64,000 bases of DNA from Myxococcaceae bacterium (GCA_004297725.1 SCUS01000180.1:51328-115327), one strand, 5' to 3'; positions 34,929 through 44,425 are shown, numbered from the stretch's first letter. Numbers and translations: made by a program. The notes: a model not told the origin generated them from the sequence alone.

Positions 34929-36272
34929 TCAGTTCGCGGCCTCGTCGAGCTCCTTGAGCAGCGTCGAGAGCCAGTCGGTGAGCTCCCGGCGGCGCCGCTC
35001 GTAGGTCGCCGGGCCCACGTCGCCGGCCTTGTGCCGCCGCGCGAGCTCCGCGCCCTCGACCAGCACCCGGTCGCGCTCGGCCTCGATGTCCGCCCTGGTG
35101 CGCTTGCCCGTGGTGGTGTTTCCACGGCGCAGCGCGGTGTAGAGCCCCCCCACGATCAGCAGCGCCACCGCCCCGGTCGCGACGGTTCTCGCGGGGCCGG
35201 CCGGGGAGGGGATGCCGTGGATCTGGATGGCGACGGTGCGCAGCGGCGGGTCGTTGGGCTGCCGGGAGAGCCCCGTCAGCAGGATCCTGTCGCCGTTGGA
35301 CTCGCGGGTCTCCGCGGCGGGCATCCCCTCGACGGTCATGCTCAACCCCGGCGGGGCCTCGACGGCGACCAGGGAGTTGACCACCGGCATCGGCATCCCG
35401 ATGCGCATCGCCACGTCCCCGCCGCTCAGCTTCATCTGAAACTGGAACACCACCTCGATGGGCTCGCTCAGCGTCGGAGGGATGCTCCCACGCAGCACCG
35501 CCGCGTCGCCCTCGGTGGTCATGCGCACGTCGCTCATCGTCGGCTGCGACGTGAAGGCCGTGTACCCCGCCGGCAGCTCGAAGCGCATCCCGTCGCGAGG
35601 CACATAGGCCCGCGGCACCGGCTGCTCCTCTCCGAGCGCGAGCCCCGAGAGGTTGGCGATGCGCAGCCGCTGCACCACCAGGAGGCGGTCGTCGCGGAAG
35701 CGCATCTCGGTGCGGGAGTCCCAGAGCAGCACGCCGCGGCCCTCGTGCTCGACGTCGAAGCGAACGAGCTGCACCCGGTGCCCCATGCTCGGCCCGAGCT
35801 GGAAGGGCAGCGCGCCGAACTTCGCCCCGGCGAGCTCGGTGCTCGCCCGGTACGCGATGTTGCCGCCGGTGGTGAGGCCCTGGAACCTCGCCGTGCCGTC
35901 GTGGTCGGTGCGCGCCTCTCGGGGCGCGTCGCGCTCGCCCTCGCGCATGGCGCCGAGGCGCACGGTCACCCCCTCCAGCGGCGCCCCGGAGCTGTTCACC
36001 ACGCGGACGTGGATGGAGCCCGCGGGCACCTCCGAGGTCTCCTCGGCGAAGGACTGCGGCAGCATCGCGCGGCGCACCGCCGGGTCGGATCCACCGGGCA
36101 CCATCGGGGCGGAGCCGTCCGTCGGAGGGTGCCCCGGAGGCAGGGGCTGCGAGGGGTCCACCGGTCCGGGGGCCCTCGGCGGGGGAGGCGCCTGCACGGC
36201 GGCGTCCTGGGCGAGCGAGGGAGCCGCCGCGAGCATCAGCGCGGCGAGCACGATTCCATCAAGTCGTCGCAT
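34929..36272 (-). CDS. Membrane-anchored protein of the Ccm operon, unknown function
   Basis: The protein has 447 residues, with a signal peptide (1-22) and a Pro-rich linker. A carboxypeptidase-regulatory-like beta-sandwich lies at about 85-150 (GSIHVRVVNSSGAPLEGVTVRLG). A large beta-rich domain follows, then one membrane helix at about 373-390 and a cytoplasmic charged coiled tail (ADIEAERDRVL..., RRRRELTDWLSTLLKEL). It is the last gene after ccmF-ccmH and the zinc-ribbon gene and overlaps the latter by 14 bases, so it is likely to act in the same envelope process. The exact role is unknown. Confidence 0.78.
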   Translation of the reverse strand: MRRLDGIVLAALMLAAAPSLAQDAAVQAPPPPRAPGPVDPSQPLPPGHPPTDGSAPMVPGGSDPAVRRAMLPQSFAEETSEVPAGSIHVRVVNSSGAPLEGVTVRLGAMREGERDAPREARTDHDGTARFQGLTTGGNIAYRASTELAGAKFGALPFQLGPSMGHRVQLVRFDVEHEGRGVLLWDSRTEMRFRDDRLLVVQRLRIANLSGLALGEEQPVPRAYVPRDGMRFELPAGYTAFTSQPTMSDVRMTTEGDAAVLRGSIPPTLSEPIEVVFQFQMKLSGGDVAMRIGMPMPVVNSLVAVEAPPGLSMTVEGMPAAETRESNGDRILLTGLSRQPNDPPLRTVAIQIHGIPSPAGPARTVATGAVALLIVGGLYTALRRGNTTTGKRTRADIEAERDRVLVEGAELARRHKAGDVGPATYERRRRELTDWLSTLLKELDEAAN

Positions 36273-36885
36273 CGGCGACCTCTGCCTTCAGCCGGTGACC
36301 GCAGCGCTTGCAGAACACGGCATCTTCATCGTTGAGCGTCTGACACTTCGGGCAGCCGGCCTCCGCCGCGGGGGCGGCGCTGGCCTTCGTCTCGGTCTTC
36401 GCGGCGTCGGTCTTCGCGGCGTCGGTCTTCGCGCCGAGCTCCGCCGCCTCGGCCTCGGCCAGCATCGCCTCGGCGCGCGTGCGCCACGGGCCGATGCCCT
36501 CGTCGATGGCCCTCATCGCGGCGCGGGCCTCCTCGCGGTAGCGGGCCTCGAGGGCGCGGTGGTCGTCCTCGCCGAGGCGGCCGATGGAGCGCTCGAACTC
36601 CAGGTCGCGCAGCGCCTGCACCGCGGCCCGCTTTCGCTCCTCGAGGGCGCCCAGCGCCGCGCCGTCGTCCTCGCCCTCCGCCGCGTCGCCCGAGCGGCTC
36701 GGGTCGAGCACCAGCCGGAGCGTCTCCCAGAAGAGCAGCACGGCGCCGGAGAACATCGAGAAGCCGATCCAGAGCACCACCGCGGGCGCCCCCTTCACCA
36801 GCCCGATGGGGACAGCCACCAGCGCCACCACGACCACCGGAATCAGGGCCATGTACCGGCCGAACCTCTCGTGCGCTTCAGTCAT
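36259..36885 (-). CDS. Membrane protein with coiled coil and zinc ribbon
   Basis: This 208-residue protein has two N-terminal membrane helices (about 12-32 and 36-55) and a charged helical region (about 75-150) likely to form a coiled coil. A short Ala/Lys/Thr repeat follows, and then a C-terminal zinc ribbon with two Cys-x2-Cys knuckles (CPKC and CKRC, about 178-197). It sits between ccmF-ccmH (8-base overlap) and the beta-rich membrane protein (14-base overlap). Similar membrane-helix/coil proteins accompany cytochrome c maturation genes in other bacteria. A link to that system is inferred from the operon. Confidence 0.75.
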   Translation of the reverse strand: MTEAHERFGRYMALIPVVVVALVAVPIGLVKGAPAVVLWIGFSMFSGAVLLFWETLRLVLDPSRSGDAAEGEDDGAALGALEERKRAAVQALRDLEFERSIGRLGEDDHRALEARYREEARAAMRAIDEGIGPWRTRAEAMLAEAEAAELGAKTDAAKTDAAKTETKASAAPAAEAGCPKCQTLNDEDAVFCKRCGHRLKAEVADATT

Positions 36886-39553
36886 CGTGGCCCCGCAGCT
36901 CTTCGTTGATGCGGGCGTCGTACTCGCCCGAGTCCACCTTCTCCGCCGCCGGCGCCTTCGCCGGGGCGGGCGTCACCGGCACCGGCTTGCGCGCCCAGCG
37001 GCGCACGAGGCGCAGCCCCATGGCCCCGCCCGCGATCATCACCGCCACCGGCACGAGGTACAGCCCCTTGTTGGCCCCGCGGTCTGGCGGCACCTCCAGC
37101 GACTCGCTGCCATACCTCTCCACGTATTGCTCGATGATGGTGGAGGCGGAGTCGCCGCGCGCCAGCCGCTCACGGATGCGCTGTCTCTGCCCGTCGGCGA
37201 AGCCGCAGGTGCAGGTGGAGAGCGACTCCCTCGGGCAGTCGCCGCACATGCACCGCAGCTGCTCGAAGACCCGCCGCTCCTCGGGGCTCGCCTGGCGGGC
37301 GTTGGTGTCCGCGGAGGTCTGGTGGTTGTTCTGCGCGCTGGCGGGCGAGGTGAGCAGCAGGGCCGCTCCTCCCGCGAGGCCCGCCACGAGGAGCAGCGTG
37401 CTCTGCCCGGCGAGCGGCACCGGCCGGGCGCCCTTCGCGCGGGTCGCGCGCGCCGCGGCCTTCGAGGCCTCGGGCCACATCGCGAGGATCACCCCGGCGA
37501 CCAGCACCATGGCGCCGATCCAGATCCAGAGGGTGAGGGGGTTCACGAAGGCCTTGAGGTGCGCCACGCGCGTCGTCGGGTCGACGCTGTTCATGGTGAG
37601 GTAGAGGTCTTCGCTGAGGCGAGGGGCGATGGCCACCTCGCTGGTCGGCTGCTCGGGCCGAGACGTGTAGACGAAGCGCGCCGGGTGCATCGTCGCGAAG
37701 AACGACCCGTCGCGCGTCACGTTGATGATCGCGCGGGTCTGGCGCACGTGGATGTCGCGCAGGTTGTCGATGCCCTCGTAGCGCATGGTGTAGTGCCCCA
37801 GCCGGAAGCTCTCTCCGGGCCTGAGCACCGCCTCGGCCTCCTGGCGGTAGGCCGCGCCGACCCAGCCAGCCATCATCAGCACGAAGCCCAGGTGCGAGAG
37901 GTAACCGCCGTAGCGGCGGCGGTTCTTGCCCACCAGCCGGGTGAGGGCCACCGGGGCCGACTCGCCCTTGGAGGCCATGCGCGCGCGGGTTCCGCGCCAG
38001 TACTCCTGGGCGAGGGCGGCGATGTTGAGGGCCACGAGGCCGGTCGCCACGGCGGGCAGGTGCCCGTCGAGCCAGGCGATGGAGCGGCCGACGTTGACGC
38101 TCCCCAGCGTCGCCCCGAAGAGCTTGATGGGGGTGACCACGTCGTAGATGGGGGGGATGTTCACCACCGCGGGGAAGCCCATGGAGCGGCCGAAGACGGC
38201 GTGGGCGATGCCTGCCGCGAGGCCCGCCACGAGGGGGCCCCGGAAGGCCTTGAGCAGCAGGTCGGGGGAGCCCTTGCGCCACGGGGTGAGCACGCCGATG
38301 GCCATGATCAGCAGGAGCACGATGGCCACCGGGGCGAGCCAGGCGTTGTAGAAGGTCGCGCCCACGGTGAGGCGCTCTCCCCAGAGCCACTCGGCGATCT
38401 TGGGCCAGGTGGTGGCCAGGGCGATGAAGACGCAGATGCCCAGGAGCATCCAGTTGTTGGCGACGAACATCGCCTCGCGGGAGAGCAGCGCGTCGATCTC
38501 GGCGGCCTTGCGGAGCAGCGGCAGGCGCCAGACGACGAGCCCGATGCAGAGCACCGCGAGGAAGCCCATGAACCAGACGAAGTAGATGCCGATGCCGCTC
38601 TGGGCGAAGGAGTGGACGCTGGAGATGAGCCCCGAGCGGGTGAGGAAGGTGCCGAAGATGGTGAGGAAGAACGAGAAGAGCAGGAGCGCGACGTTCCAGA
38701 CCTTCAGGATGCCGCGGCGCTCCTGGATCATCACCGAGTGGAGGTAGGCGGTGATGGTCCACCAGGGGAGGCAGGCGGCGTTCTCGACCGGGTCCCACGC
38801 CCAGAAGCCGCCCCAGCCGAGCTCTTCGTAGGCCCAGAGCATCCCGAGCACGTTGCCGATGCTCAGGAACATCCAGGCGAAGAGCACCCAGCGTCGGGCC
38901 GCGAGGGTCCACTCCTCACCGAGGCGGCCGGTGATGAGGGCTGCGACGGCGAAGGCGAAGGGCACGGCGCACCCGACGAAGCCCACGTAGAGGGAGGGCG
39001 GGTGGATGGCCATGTAGAAGTTCTGGAGCGAGGGGTTGAGCCCTTCGCCCTCGAGGGGGGCTCCCACGAAGCTGGCGGAGAAGGGGTTGGCCGCCCACGA
39101 CATGATGACCCCGAAGAAGACCACCACGCCCATGAGGGTGGCGATGACCCAGGGGGCGAGCTCCTTGTAGCGGGTGCGCAGCGTGAAGACGCAGATGCTG
39201 GTGTAGATCGAGAGCAGGAAGGTCCACCAGAGGAGCGAGCCGTCCTGGCCGCCCCAGAGGGCGGTGATCAGGTAGTGCAGCGGCATCGACCGGTCGGAGT
39301 AGTGGGCCACGTACCGGATGCGGAAATCGTGGGAGAGGAAGCCGTAGAGCAGGAGCATCACGTCGAGGCCGATGAGGGCGCAGGTGCCCAGGGCCGACAT
39401 CCGCGCTGCTCGTAGAAAGCGGGCTGCGGAGGGGCCGCGGTCGGTCCCGGCGAGCACCGCGAGGCACAGCGATATCGCCGCGGTCACCAGGAACGCGTAG
39501 AGCACGCCGGTTCCAAAGGCCGGGATGCCCGCGTCATACGAAGGATGTTCCAT
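36878..39553 (-). CDS. ccmF: Cytochrome c maturation protein, CcmF-CcmH fusion
   Basis: This protein has 891 residues. The first 680 or so are a multi-helix CcmF-type haem lyase. The haem-handling WGGFWAWDPVENAACLPW segment and conserved His residues in and near helices (MPLHYLITALWGGQDGS, AIHPPSLY) are visible. The C-terminus carries a CcmH-like domain. Its first redox Cys is near residue 768 (LRCMCGDC), with a further CTCG pair, followed by the helical IRERLARG...YVERYG part and a final membrane helix. The two parts normally are separate subunits that ligate haem to apocytochromes in the periplasm. The start is the ATG at 39553; a TTG at 39592 would add 13 residues. Confidence 0.9.
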   Translation of the reverse strand: MEHPSYDAGIPAFGTGVLYAFLVTAAISLCLAVLAGTDRGPSAARFLRAARMSALGTCALIGLDVMLLLYGFLSHDFRIRYVAHYSDRSMPLHYLITALWGGQDGSLLWWTFLLSIYTSICVFTLRTRYKELAPWVIATLMGVVVFFGVIMSWAANPFSASFVGAPLEGEGLNPSLQNFYMAIHPPSLYVGFVGCAVPFAFAVAALITGRLGEEWTLAARRWVLFAWMFLSIGNVLGMLWAYEELGWGGFWAWDPVENAACLPWWTITAYLHSVMIQERRGILKVWNVALLLFSFFLTIFGTFLTRSGLISSVHSFAQSGIGIYFVWFMGFLAVLCIGLVVWRLPLLRKAAEIDALLSREAMFVANNWMLLGICVFIALATTWPKIAEWLWGERLTVGATFYNAWLAPVAIVLLLIMAIGVLTPWRKGSPDLLLKAFRGPLVAGLAAGIAHAVFGRSMGFPAVVNIPPIYDVVTPIKLFGATLGSVNVGRSIAWLDGHLPAVATGLVALNIAALAQEYWRGTRARMASKGESAPVALTRLVGKNRRRYGGYLSHLGFVLMMAGWVGAAYRQEAEAVLRPGESFRLGHYTMRYEGIDNLRDIHVRQTRAIINVTRDGSFFATMHPARFVYTSRPEQPTSEVAIAPRLSEDLYLTMNSVDPTTRVAHLKAFVNPLTLWIWIGAMVLVAGVILAMWPEASKAAARATRAKGARPVPLAGQSTLLLVAGLAGGAALLLTSPASAQNNHQTSADTNARQASPEERRVFEQLRCMCGDCPRESLSTCTCGFADGQRQRIRERLARGDSASTIIEQYVERYGSESLEVPPDRGANKGLYLVPVAVMIAGGAMGLRLVRRWARKPVPVTPAPAKAPAAEKVDSGEYDARINEELRGHDD

Positions 39554-39713
39554 GTCGGGCGGAACCGTAGTGGGCGCCCCCTGGGGGGTCAATCACGGAG
39601 GGGACGATGGGAGGGGGGGAAAGGCCGCGCGAAGCACGGCGTTCGGTCGAGAGTTGCTGCCATGGAGTGCAATCCATGGCTCAGGTTGGTCGTCGCTGGT
39701 GATTGTCGCGGTG

Positions 39714-39735
39714 GCCCCCCCCGGGCTCCGGGGGC
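39714..39735 (-). terminator. GC hairpin after the copper monooxygenase gene
   Basis: GCCCCC (39714-39719) pairs with GGGGGC (39730-39735) around a CCCGGGCTCC core, five bases beyond the leftward stop at 39740. There is no U-tract. A CCATGG-N8-CCATGG pair lies further downstream near 39660-39679. Confidence 0.4.
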
Positions 39736-39739
39736 GAGG

Positions 39740-41497
39740 TCAGCGAGCGCGGCGGAAGGTGTACCGGGGCGAGATGGTCACCGTCCCGAGGCTCTGCGCG
39801 CGCAGGCCCACGATCAGGTCGTCGCCGCGCACCTCGTACTCCAGCGCCGCGGGGGTGTTGGCCGCGGTGCCCACGGAGCACTCGGAGGTCAGCGCGAGGG
39901 CGCTGCCGGTGGCGACGTAGGTGCTGTTGAAGTTGATCTGAGGCACCGCGCGGGTGATGCGGTTGCCCGCCGCGAAGACCAGCGAGAAGGAGCTCAGCAT
40001 GTCGGCCCGGATGCGCCCGGCGGAGGTCCACACCTGGCCGCGGCCCTGCAGCGTCGAGGCCGCGGGGTCGATGGTTCCGATGGGGGTGAGGGCCATGTTG
40101 AGCAGGTACTCGATGTTCGAGAGCTCCCAGCGCCCTTCGGGGATCTCGCCGCCGGTGAGCGCCGGGGGCGCCCCGACGCGCACCGAGCCGGTGGCGAGCG
40201 GGAGCGCGGTGGGCGCGTCGGCGGGGGAGCACATCCCCGGGCGGTAGGTGATGTCGACGACCGTCGGCTCGGTGAGGGGCTCGCTGCAGTACTCCGCGGT
40301 GGGCGGCGGGGTCACGTAGGTGAAGCCGAAGCACATCTCGTCGGTGGTGGACGACCCGCTGCGCACGTCGCGGCTCGTGGTGTTGTTGAACGTGCACGCG
40401 GTCTCGATGCGGTCGCCCGCCTGGAGCGTGAGCGGCAGCTCGTAGAAGTACTGCGACTCGAACTGCCAGTTGGTGAGCGCGATGATCGGGGTGCGCTGGG
40501 TGCCGCGCAGGAGAAACTGCTCATACCCGCTGCCGATCTGGTGCATGTGGGGCATCGAGGCGAGGATGCGGGAGCCCGGCGCGAGGGTGCAGGCGCTGGC
40601 GACGCGCTGTTGAGAGCGCGCGGGGAGGGAGAAGCCCACCGGGCCCATGGCGACCATGCCGTACTCGGTGCCGGTGGCGGGGCCGAGAGAGAGGCGCACG
40701 CCCGAGCGGTCGACGAGCCCGGGCAGGTTGCGGGAGTTGTTGTAGTGGAGCTGGAGGATGTAGCGGTCCGAGGGGCGCACCCGCAGGCCGCCGTCGGGAA
40801 ACTGCAGCGCGTCCTCCCCGGGGGCCCAGGTGTACGTGTAGAGCGTGTCCGGGGGAGAGCCGGTGCACTCGAAGCTCGGCGCGAGGGCGGCGGTGCTGGT
40901 CGAGCGGTAGAGCACCACGTGGTGCAGCACCTCCGGGCGGTCGAGCAGCACGTCGAAGCGGCGGATGAACTGGTCGGCGGCCACGACGTTGGTGAAGGTG
41001 AAGCACTGGTAGCGGTCGCTCACCTGAGGCACCGGGTAGCGGTCCGCGCGCAGCTCGAGGGCGACGGTGCCCGCGGGGGGCTGCGCCGGCGGGCGGAAGA
41101 GCGGGGCGGAGGAGCGCAGCCGGGTGTCCTCGGTGAGCGTGCGCGCGCCGCAGGAGGCCCAGGAGGCGATGCGCTGCGAGTCGGCGAAGGCCGGGGCGGG
41201 CGTGCCCGAGGGAGGCATGGTGCTGTCCGCGAGGCGGAGGTGCATCCGGTCGACCGGGCGAGCGGTGCCCTGCGCCCGGGTGATGAAGTCGTAGTCGAGC
41301 AGGGAATACGGTGCCCCGTAAGCGGGCGTCGCGCCGTGGCAGCCGCCGCAGGCGCGCTCGACGGTGGCGCGCACCTCGGCGTTCCACTGCGCGCGGTCGG
41401 GCGTGCACGCGGGCCCCGCGTCGGGTGAGACGGTGGTGGCGTCGCCGCAGCCGGCGGTCATCGTCAGCAGGGCACACGCAGCGAGCACGGATCTCAT
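39740..41497 (-). CDS. Copper type II monooxygenase-like lipoprotein with c-heme motif
   Basis: This 585-residue lipoprotein (lipobox Thr-Ala-Gly-Cys, Cys17) has one CxxCH haem motif (CGGCH, 50-54) in a small cytochrome-like N-terminus. A PHM/dopamine-beta-monooxygenase-like pair of beta-sandwiches follows. All six expected copper ligands can be placed: His192-His193 and His251 (LHYNN) for one copper; His317-x-His319 and Met388 (DEMCFGF) for the other. The family hydroxylates C-H bonds using two coppers and an electron donor; here the fused haem may donate. It precedes ccmF-ccmH in the same direction. The ATG at 41497 is preferred for its GAGAGG site and signal peptide. Confidence 0.8.
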   Translation of the reverse strand: MRSVLAACALLTMTAGCGDATTVSPDAGPACTPDRAQWNAEVRATVERACGGCHGATPAYGAPYSLLDYDFITRAQGTARPVDRMHLRLADSTMPPSGTPAPAFADSQRIASWASCGARTLTEDTRLRSSAPLFRPPAQPPAGTVALELRADRYPVPQVSDRYQCFTFTNVVAADQFIRRFDVLLDRPEVLHHVVLYRSTSTAALAPSFECTGSPPDTLYTYTWAPGEDALQFPDGGLRVRPSDRYILQLHYNNSRNLPGLVDRSGVRLSLGPATGTEYGMVAMGPVGFSLPARSQQRVASACTLAPGSRILASMPHMHQIGSGYEQFLLRGTQRTPIIALTNWQFESQYFYELPLTLQAGDRIETACTFNNTTSRDVRSGSSTTDEMCFGFTYVTPPPTAEYCSEPLTEPTVVDITYRPGMCSPADAPTALPLATGSVRVGAPPALTGGEIPEGRWELSNIEYLLNMALTPIGTIDPAASTLQGRGQVWTSAGRIRADMLSSFSLVFAAGNRITRAVPQINFNSTYVATGSALALTSECSVGTAANTPAALEYEVRGDDLIVGLRAQSLGTVTISPRYTFRRAR

Positions 41498-41637
41498 CGG
41501 GTCGCACCTCTCGGTCAGTGGGGGGGAGGGCGGAGTATGCACGGACCCTCCGCGCTGCCATCGCGATGTTGCGTGCGGAGGTTCGGTCGCATGCGCCCAC
41601 TCACGCCGGGGCTTCGGCTATGGTGCCGACCCCTGCC

Positions 41638-42357
41638 ATGACCCACAAGCCTCGCGAAGCGATCCCGATGCCCGACCCCGCGCCGCTCTCCCCCCCGGAG
41701 GACTTCGCAGGGCGACTCGCCACCCTCGGCGTCACCCTCGACGAGAAGGCCCTCGGGCGTCTCGGCGACTACCTCGCGCGGCTGCTCGCGATGAACGAGC
41801 GCATGAACCTCACGGCCATCACCGACCCCGGGGAGGCCTGGACGCGGCACGCCTTCGACGCGCTCACGCTGGTGCCGCTGCTGGCCGACCTGAAGTCGGG
41901 AGCGAGGGTGGTGGACGTGGGCTCCGGCGGCGGCGTGCCGGCGATTCCGCTGGCCATCGCGAGGCCCGATCTGAAGCTGACGCTCATCGATGCCACGCAG
42001 AAGAAGGCGGCCTTCCTGACGGATGTGGCCAGGGCCCTCGGGCTCGGCAACGTGACGGTGCGCGCCCAGCGGGCCGAGCTCGTGGGCATGGCCGAGCTGC
42101 GCGGGGTCTTCGACGTGGCGACGGCGCGCGCGGTGGGGCGCATCGCGATGCTGGCGCCGCTGATGGCGCCGCTGGTGAAGCCCAACGGGCGGGTGCTGAT
42201 GATCAAGGGGCAGCGCGCCGACGAGGAGCTCGAGGAGGCCACGCTGGTGCTGGCCGAGCAGCGCTGCACCCACGAGAAGACCGTGGAGACCCCCACCGGG
42301 CGCATCGTGGTGCTGCGCGTGGGCCCGGCGGAGCAGCGGGCTCCGAGGCGTCGGTAA
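41638..42357 (+). CDS. rsmG: 16S rRNA (guanine-N7) methyltransferase RsmG
   Basis: The protein has about 239 residues. It shows the RsmG (GidB) pattern: LLAMNERMNLTAITDPGEAWTRHAFDALT, the SAM motif VVDVGSGGGVPAIPLAI, and the late segment containing ATARAVGRIAMLAPL and VLMIKGQRADEE. It methylates N7 of G527 in 16S rRNA. Start codons at 41638 and 41668 are both in frame, and conservation begins after the second, so the N-terminus is uncertain. The usual mnmG/parA/parB neighbours are absent. It converges on the methyltransferase gene. Confidence 0.93.
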   Translation: MTHKPREAIPMPDPAPLSPPEDFAGRLATLGVTLDEKALGRLGDYLARLLAMNERMNLTAITDPGEAWTRHAFDALTLVPLLADLKSGARVVDVGSGGGVPAIPLAIARPDLKLTLIDATQKKAAFLTDVARALGLGNVTVRAQRAELVGMAELRGVFDVATARAVGRIAMLAPLMAPLVKPNGRVLMIKGQRADEELEEATLVLAEQRCTHEKTVETPTGRIVVLRVGPAEQRAPRRR

Positions 42358-42364
42358 GGGGCGC

Positions 42365-43165
42365 TCAGCCCTTCGGGTAGCCGACGAGCGAGAGCGCGTT
42401 GCCCGAGCGCCCCGAGCGCCAGACGTAGGCCTCGCTGTCGGGGACGCCTCGCGCGATCTCCAGCAGCTCGTCGGGGGTGTACGCCCGCAGCGCCGACACG
42501 GTGCCGTCCCACGCGAAGAGCGCAGGGATCGCAGGGACGCCATAGGTCAGCAGCAGCCGGGACCAGCGGAAGGGGCGCACGAAGGGCGTCGCCAGCAGGG
42601 TGACGAGCCAGAGCGCGACCATGTTGGGAGCCGCGAGCAGCGGGGCGAGCGCAAGCGGGGCGCGGCGGATCATCGGGGAGGCCGCGACGTCGAAGAGGGC
42701 GATCGGAGCGCGGTCGGCGACGGCGCTGGAGAGGAGCCGGCGCACGGCGTCGGGCCGGAAGTGGTGGAGGGCGCCGTACATGGTGCGCAGGCCCACGAGC
42801 TCGGCAGGCACCGCGAAGGCGTCCACGGGCTGCGGGTGGTACGAGAGCGCCGGGTCGCCGAGGCGCTGCACCCGGGCGACGGCCGCGGCGTTGGGGTAGC
42901 GGTCGGTGAGCGTGAGGCGGAGGTCGCCGCGACCGCGCTCCCGCAGCAGCGAGTGCATGGAGAGCGCGCCGCCTCCGCCGCCCGATCCGAGGTCGACGAT
43001 GGCCCGCTGGCCGGTCGCGTCGAGCACATCGAGGAGGTCGGCCACCAGCGGGAGGTAGAAGCCCACGCGGTCGAAGCCCATGTCCAGCAGGTCGGTGCCG
43101 CCGTCGCGGATGGCCGCGGGCACCCAGGCGAGGTCCTCGAACTCGAAGAGGTGAAGGCGCTTCAT
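42365..43165 (-). CDS. Class I SAM-dependent methyltransferase-like protein
   Basis: The protein has 266 residues with a Rossmann methyltransferase core. Motif I is AIVDLGSGGGGG, with an acidic LTLTDRYPN strand after it and then SYHPQPVDAF and GALHHFRPDAV. A hydrophobic stretch at about 178-205 (MVALWLVTLLATPFVRPF) suggests membrane association. The substrate is unknown. The last 60 residues (AYTPDELLEIARG) are typical of this type of protein. It is the last gene in the leftward run headed by the LysR gene, 41 bases after its upstream neighbour. Confidence 0.82.
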   Translation of the reverse strand: MKRLHLFEFEDLAWVPAAIRDGGTDLLDMGFDRVGFYLPLVADLLDVLDATGQRAIVDLGSGGGGGALSMHSLLRERGRGDLRLTLTDRYPNAAAVARVQRLGDPALSYHPQPVDAFAVPAELVGLRTMYGALHHFRPDAVRRLLSSAVADRAPIALFDVAASPMIRRAPLALAPLLAAPNMVALWLVTLLATPFVRPFRWSRLLLTYGVPAIPALFAWDGTVSALRAYTPDELLEIARGVPDSEAYVWRSGRSGNALSLVGYPKG

Positions 43166-43206
43166 GGCGCGGAGGATATCGCAGCGCCGGGCGACCGGCC
43201 CCGCGC

Positions 43207-44421
43207 TCAGGTCCAGCCGCGGCCCCGCTCCACCGCGGCCACGGCGCGCTCGAGGGTCGCCTCGTCGAGGGTGCCGTCGCCCGCCCGCTCCAGGGCCTCG
43301 CGCATCTCCGGGCTCGCGCAGCCCTCCGCCGCCACCCGGATGCGCGTGGGGCCTTCGCCCTGGTCGAGCGAGCGCAGCGCCATCGCCGCCGCGATGCGGT
43401 GCTCGATGGGCGAGCGCACGTCGTCGAGCAGCGCCTCGGTCTCCTGCCGCGACAGCGCGACGTCCCGGTAGCCCCGGGTCGGGTCGACCAGCCGCGCCAC
43501 CTCCGCCTGCCACTGCCCAAGGCTCCGGCCCCGGCGCTCGAGGAGCACCGCCCTCGCCATCAGCGCGTCGTGCTGCGCGTTGGCCGCCAGCACGCCGTTT
43601 ACCCGGTGCTGTAACGCCGAGAGCAGCTCCGGCTGGCGGGAGACGGCGCTGTTCCAGATGACCTCGGTGTGGCCGTCGCGGTAGTAGAGCATCGGGTCGC
43701 CGCCGTTCTCGCCGACGCCGGAGAGCTCGGCGAAGGGCACGAAGCGGGTCTTGAAGGCGCCGCGCAGGGTGATGCCGTCGGTGCCCACGCGCAGCTCGAT
43801 GGGCCGGGTGCTCACCGCCCCCAGGGCGCCGAAGAGCCCCACCAGCAGCCCGATCACCATCACGACGGGAAGGCCCGTGGCGACCATCAGCAGCCCCAGG
43901 TAGACGCTGAGGGAGCTGCCGAGGATCACCCCTCCGAGGGCGCCGAGCGCCTGCCGGGTCAGGGCCCGCGCGGGGAAGTGCAGCGCCCGGTGGCTGCGGT
44001 CGACGCGCACCCGGTCGAGCAGCGCGTCGGCGGTGTCGAGGGAGTCGACCGCCACGTCGATCACGGCCCCGCTTCGGAGGGTGAACTGCACCCTCGGGGC
44101 CGCGCCGGGGATCGCCATCCCTTCGGCGATCTCCGCCCGCTCGAAGCGCATGGCGCCGGGTCCGTCGCCGAGGGCGATGCCGTGATCGTCGGCGGTGAGC
44201 CCCCCGTCGACCACGCGCCCCGCCCAGAGCCACGAGGCGAGCCCGAGCATCAGCGCGGTCACCGCCCCGAGGGGGATCATCATCAGCGGGGCGGCGGCGG
44301 CGAGGCCGAGCGTGGCGAGCAGCACCACGAGGACGGCGAAGATCTGCGCGGTGCGAGGGCGGCGGATCAGCACCCTCGCGCCCGGCACCGTCAGCGGAGG
44401 TCCGGGGGAGGGGGCTTCCAT
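43207..44421 (-). CDS. Multi-helix membrane protein, unknown function
   Basis: The protein has 404 residues. Two helix pairs (about 26-68 and 155-195) alternate with beta-rich segments that look like PH-type or bPH modules (VVDGGLTADDHGIALGDG...; PIELRVGTDGITLRGAFKTRFVPFAEL). A charged helical C-terminus of about 150 residues follows. I do not recognise a specific family. It lies four bases after the PP2C-like gene, so the two are cotranscribed. A sensing or scaffolding role at the membrane is possible but inferred only from layout. Confidence 0.75.
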   Translation of the reverse strand: MEAPSPGPPLTVPGARVLIRRPRTAQIFAVLVVLLATLGLAAAAPLMMIPLGAVTALMLGLASWLWAGRVVDGGLTADDHGIALGDGPGAMRFERAEIAEGMAIPGAAPRVQFTLRSGAVIDVAVDSLDTADALLDRVRVDRSHRALHFPARALTRQALGALGGVILGSSLSVYLGLLMVATGLPVVMVIGLLVGLFGALGAVSTRPIELRVGTDGITLRGAFKTRFVPFAELSGVGENGGDPMLYYRDGHTEVIWNSAVSRQPELLSALQHRVNGVLAANAQHDALMARAVLLERRGRSLGQWQAEVARLVDPTRGYRDVALSRQETEALLDDVRSPIEHRIAAAMALRSLDQGEGPTRIRVAAEGCASPEMREALERAGDGTLDEATLERAVAAVERGRGWT

Positions 44422-44425
44422 GGGG

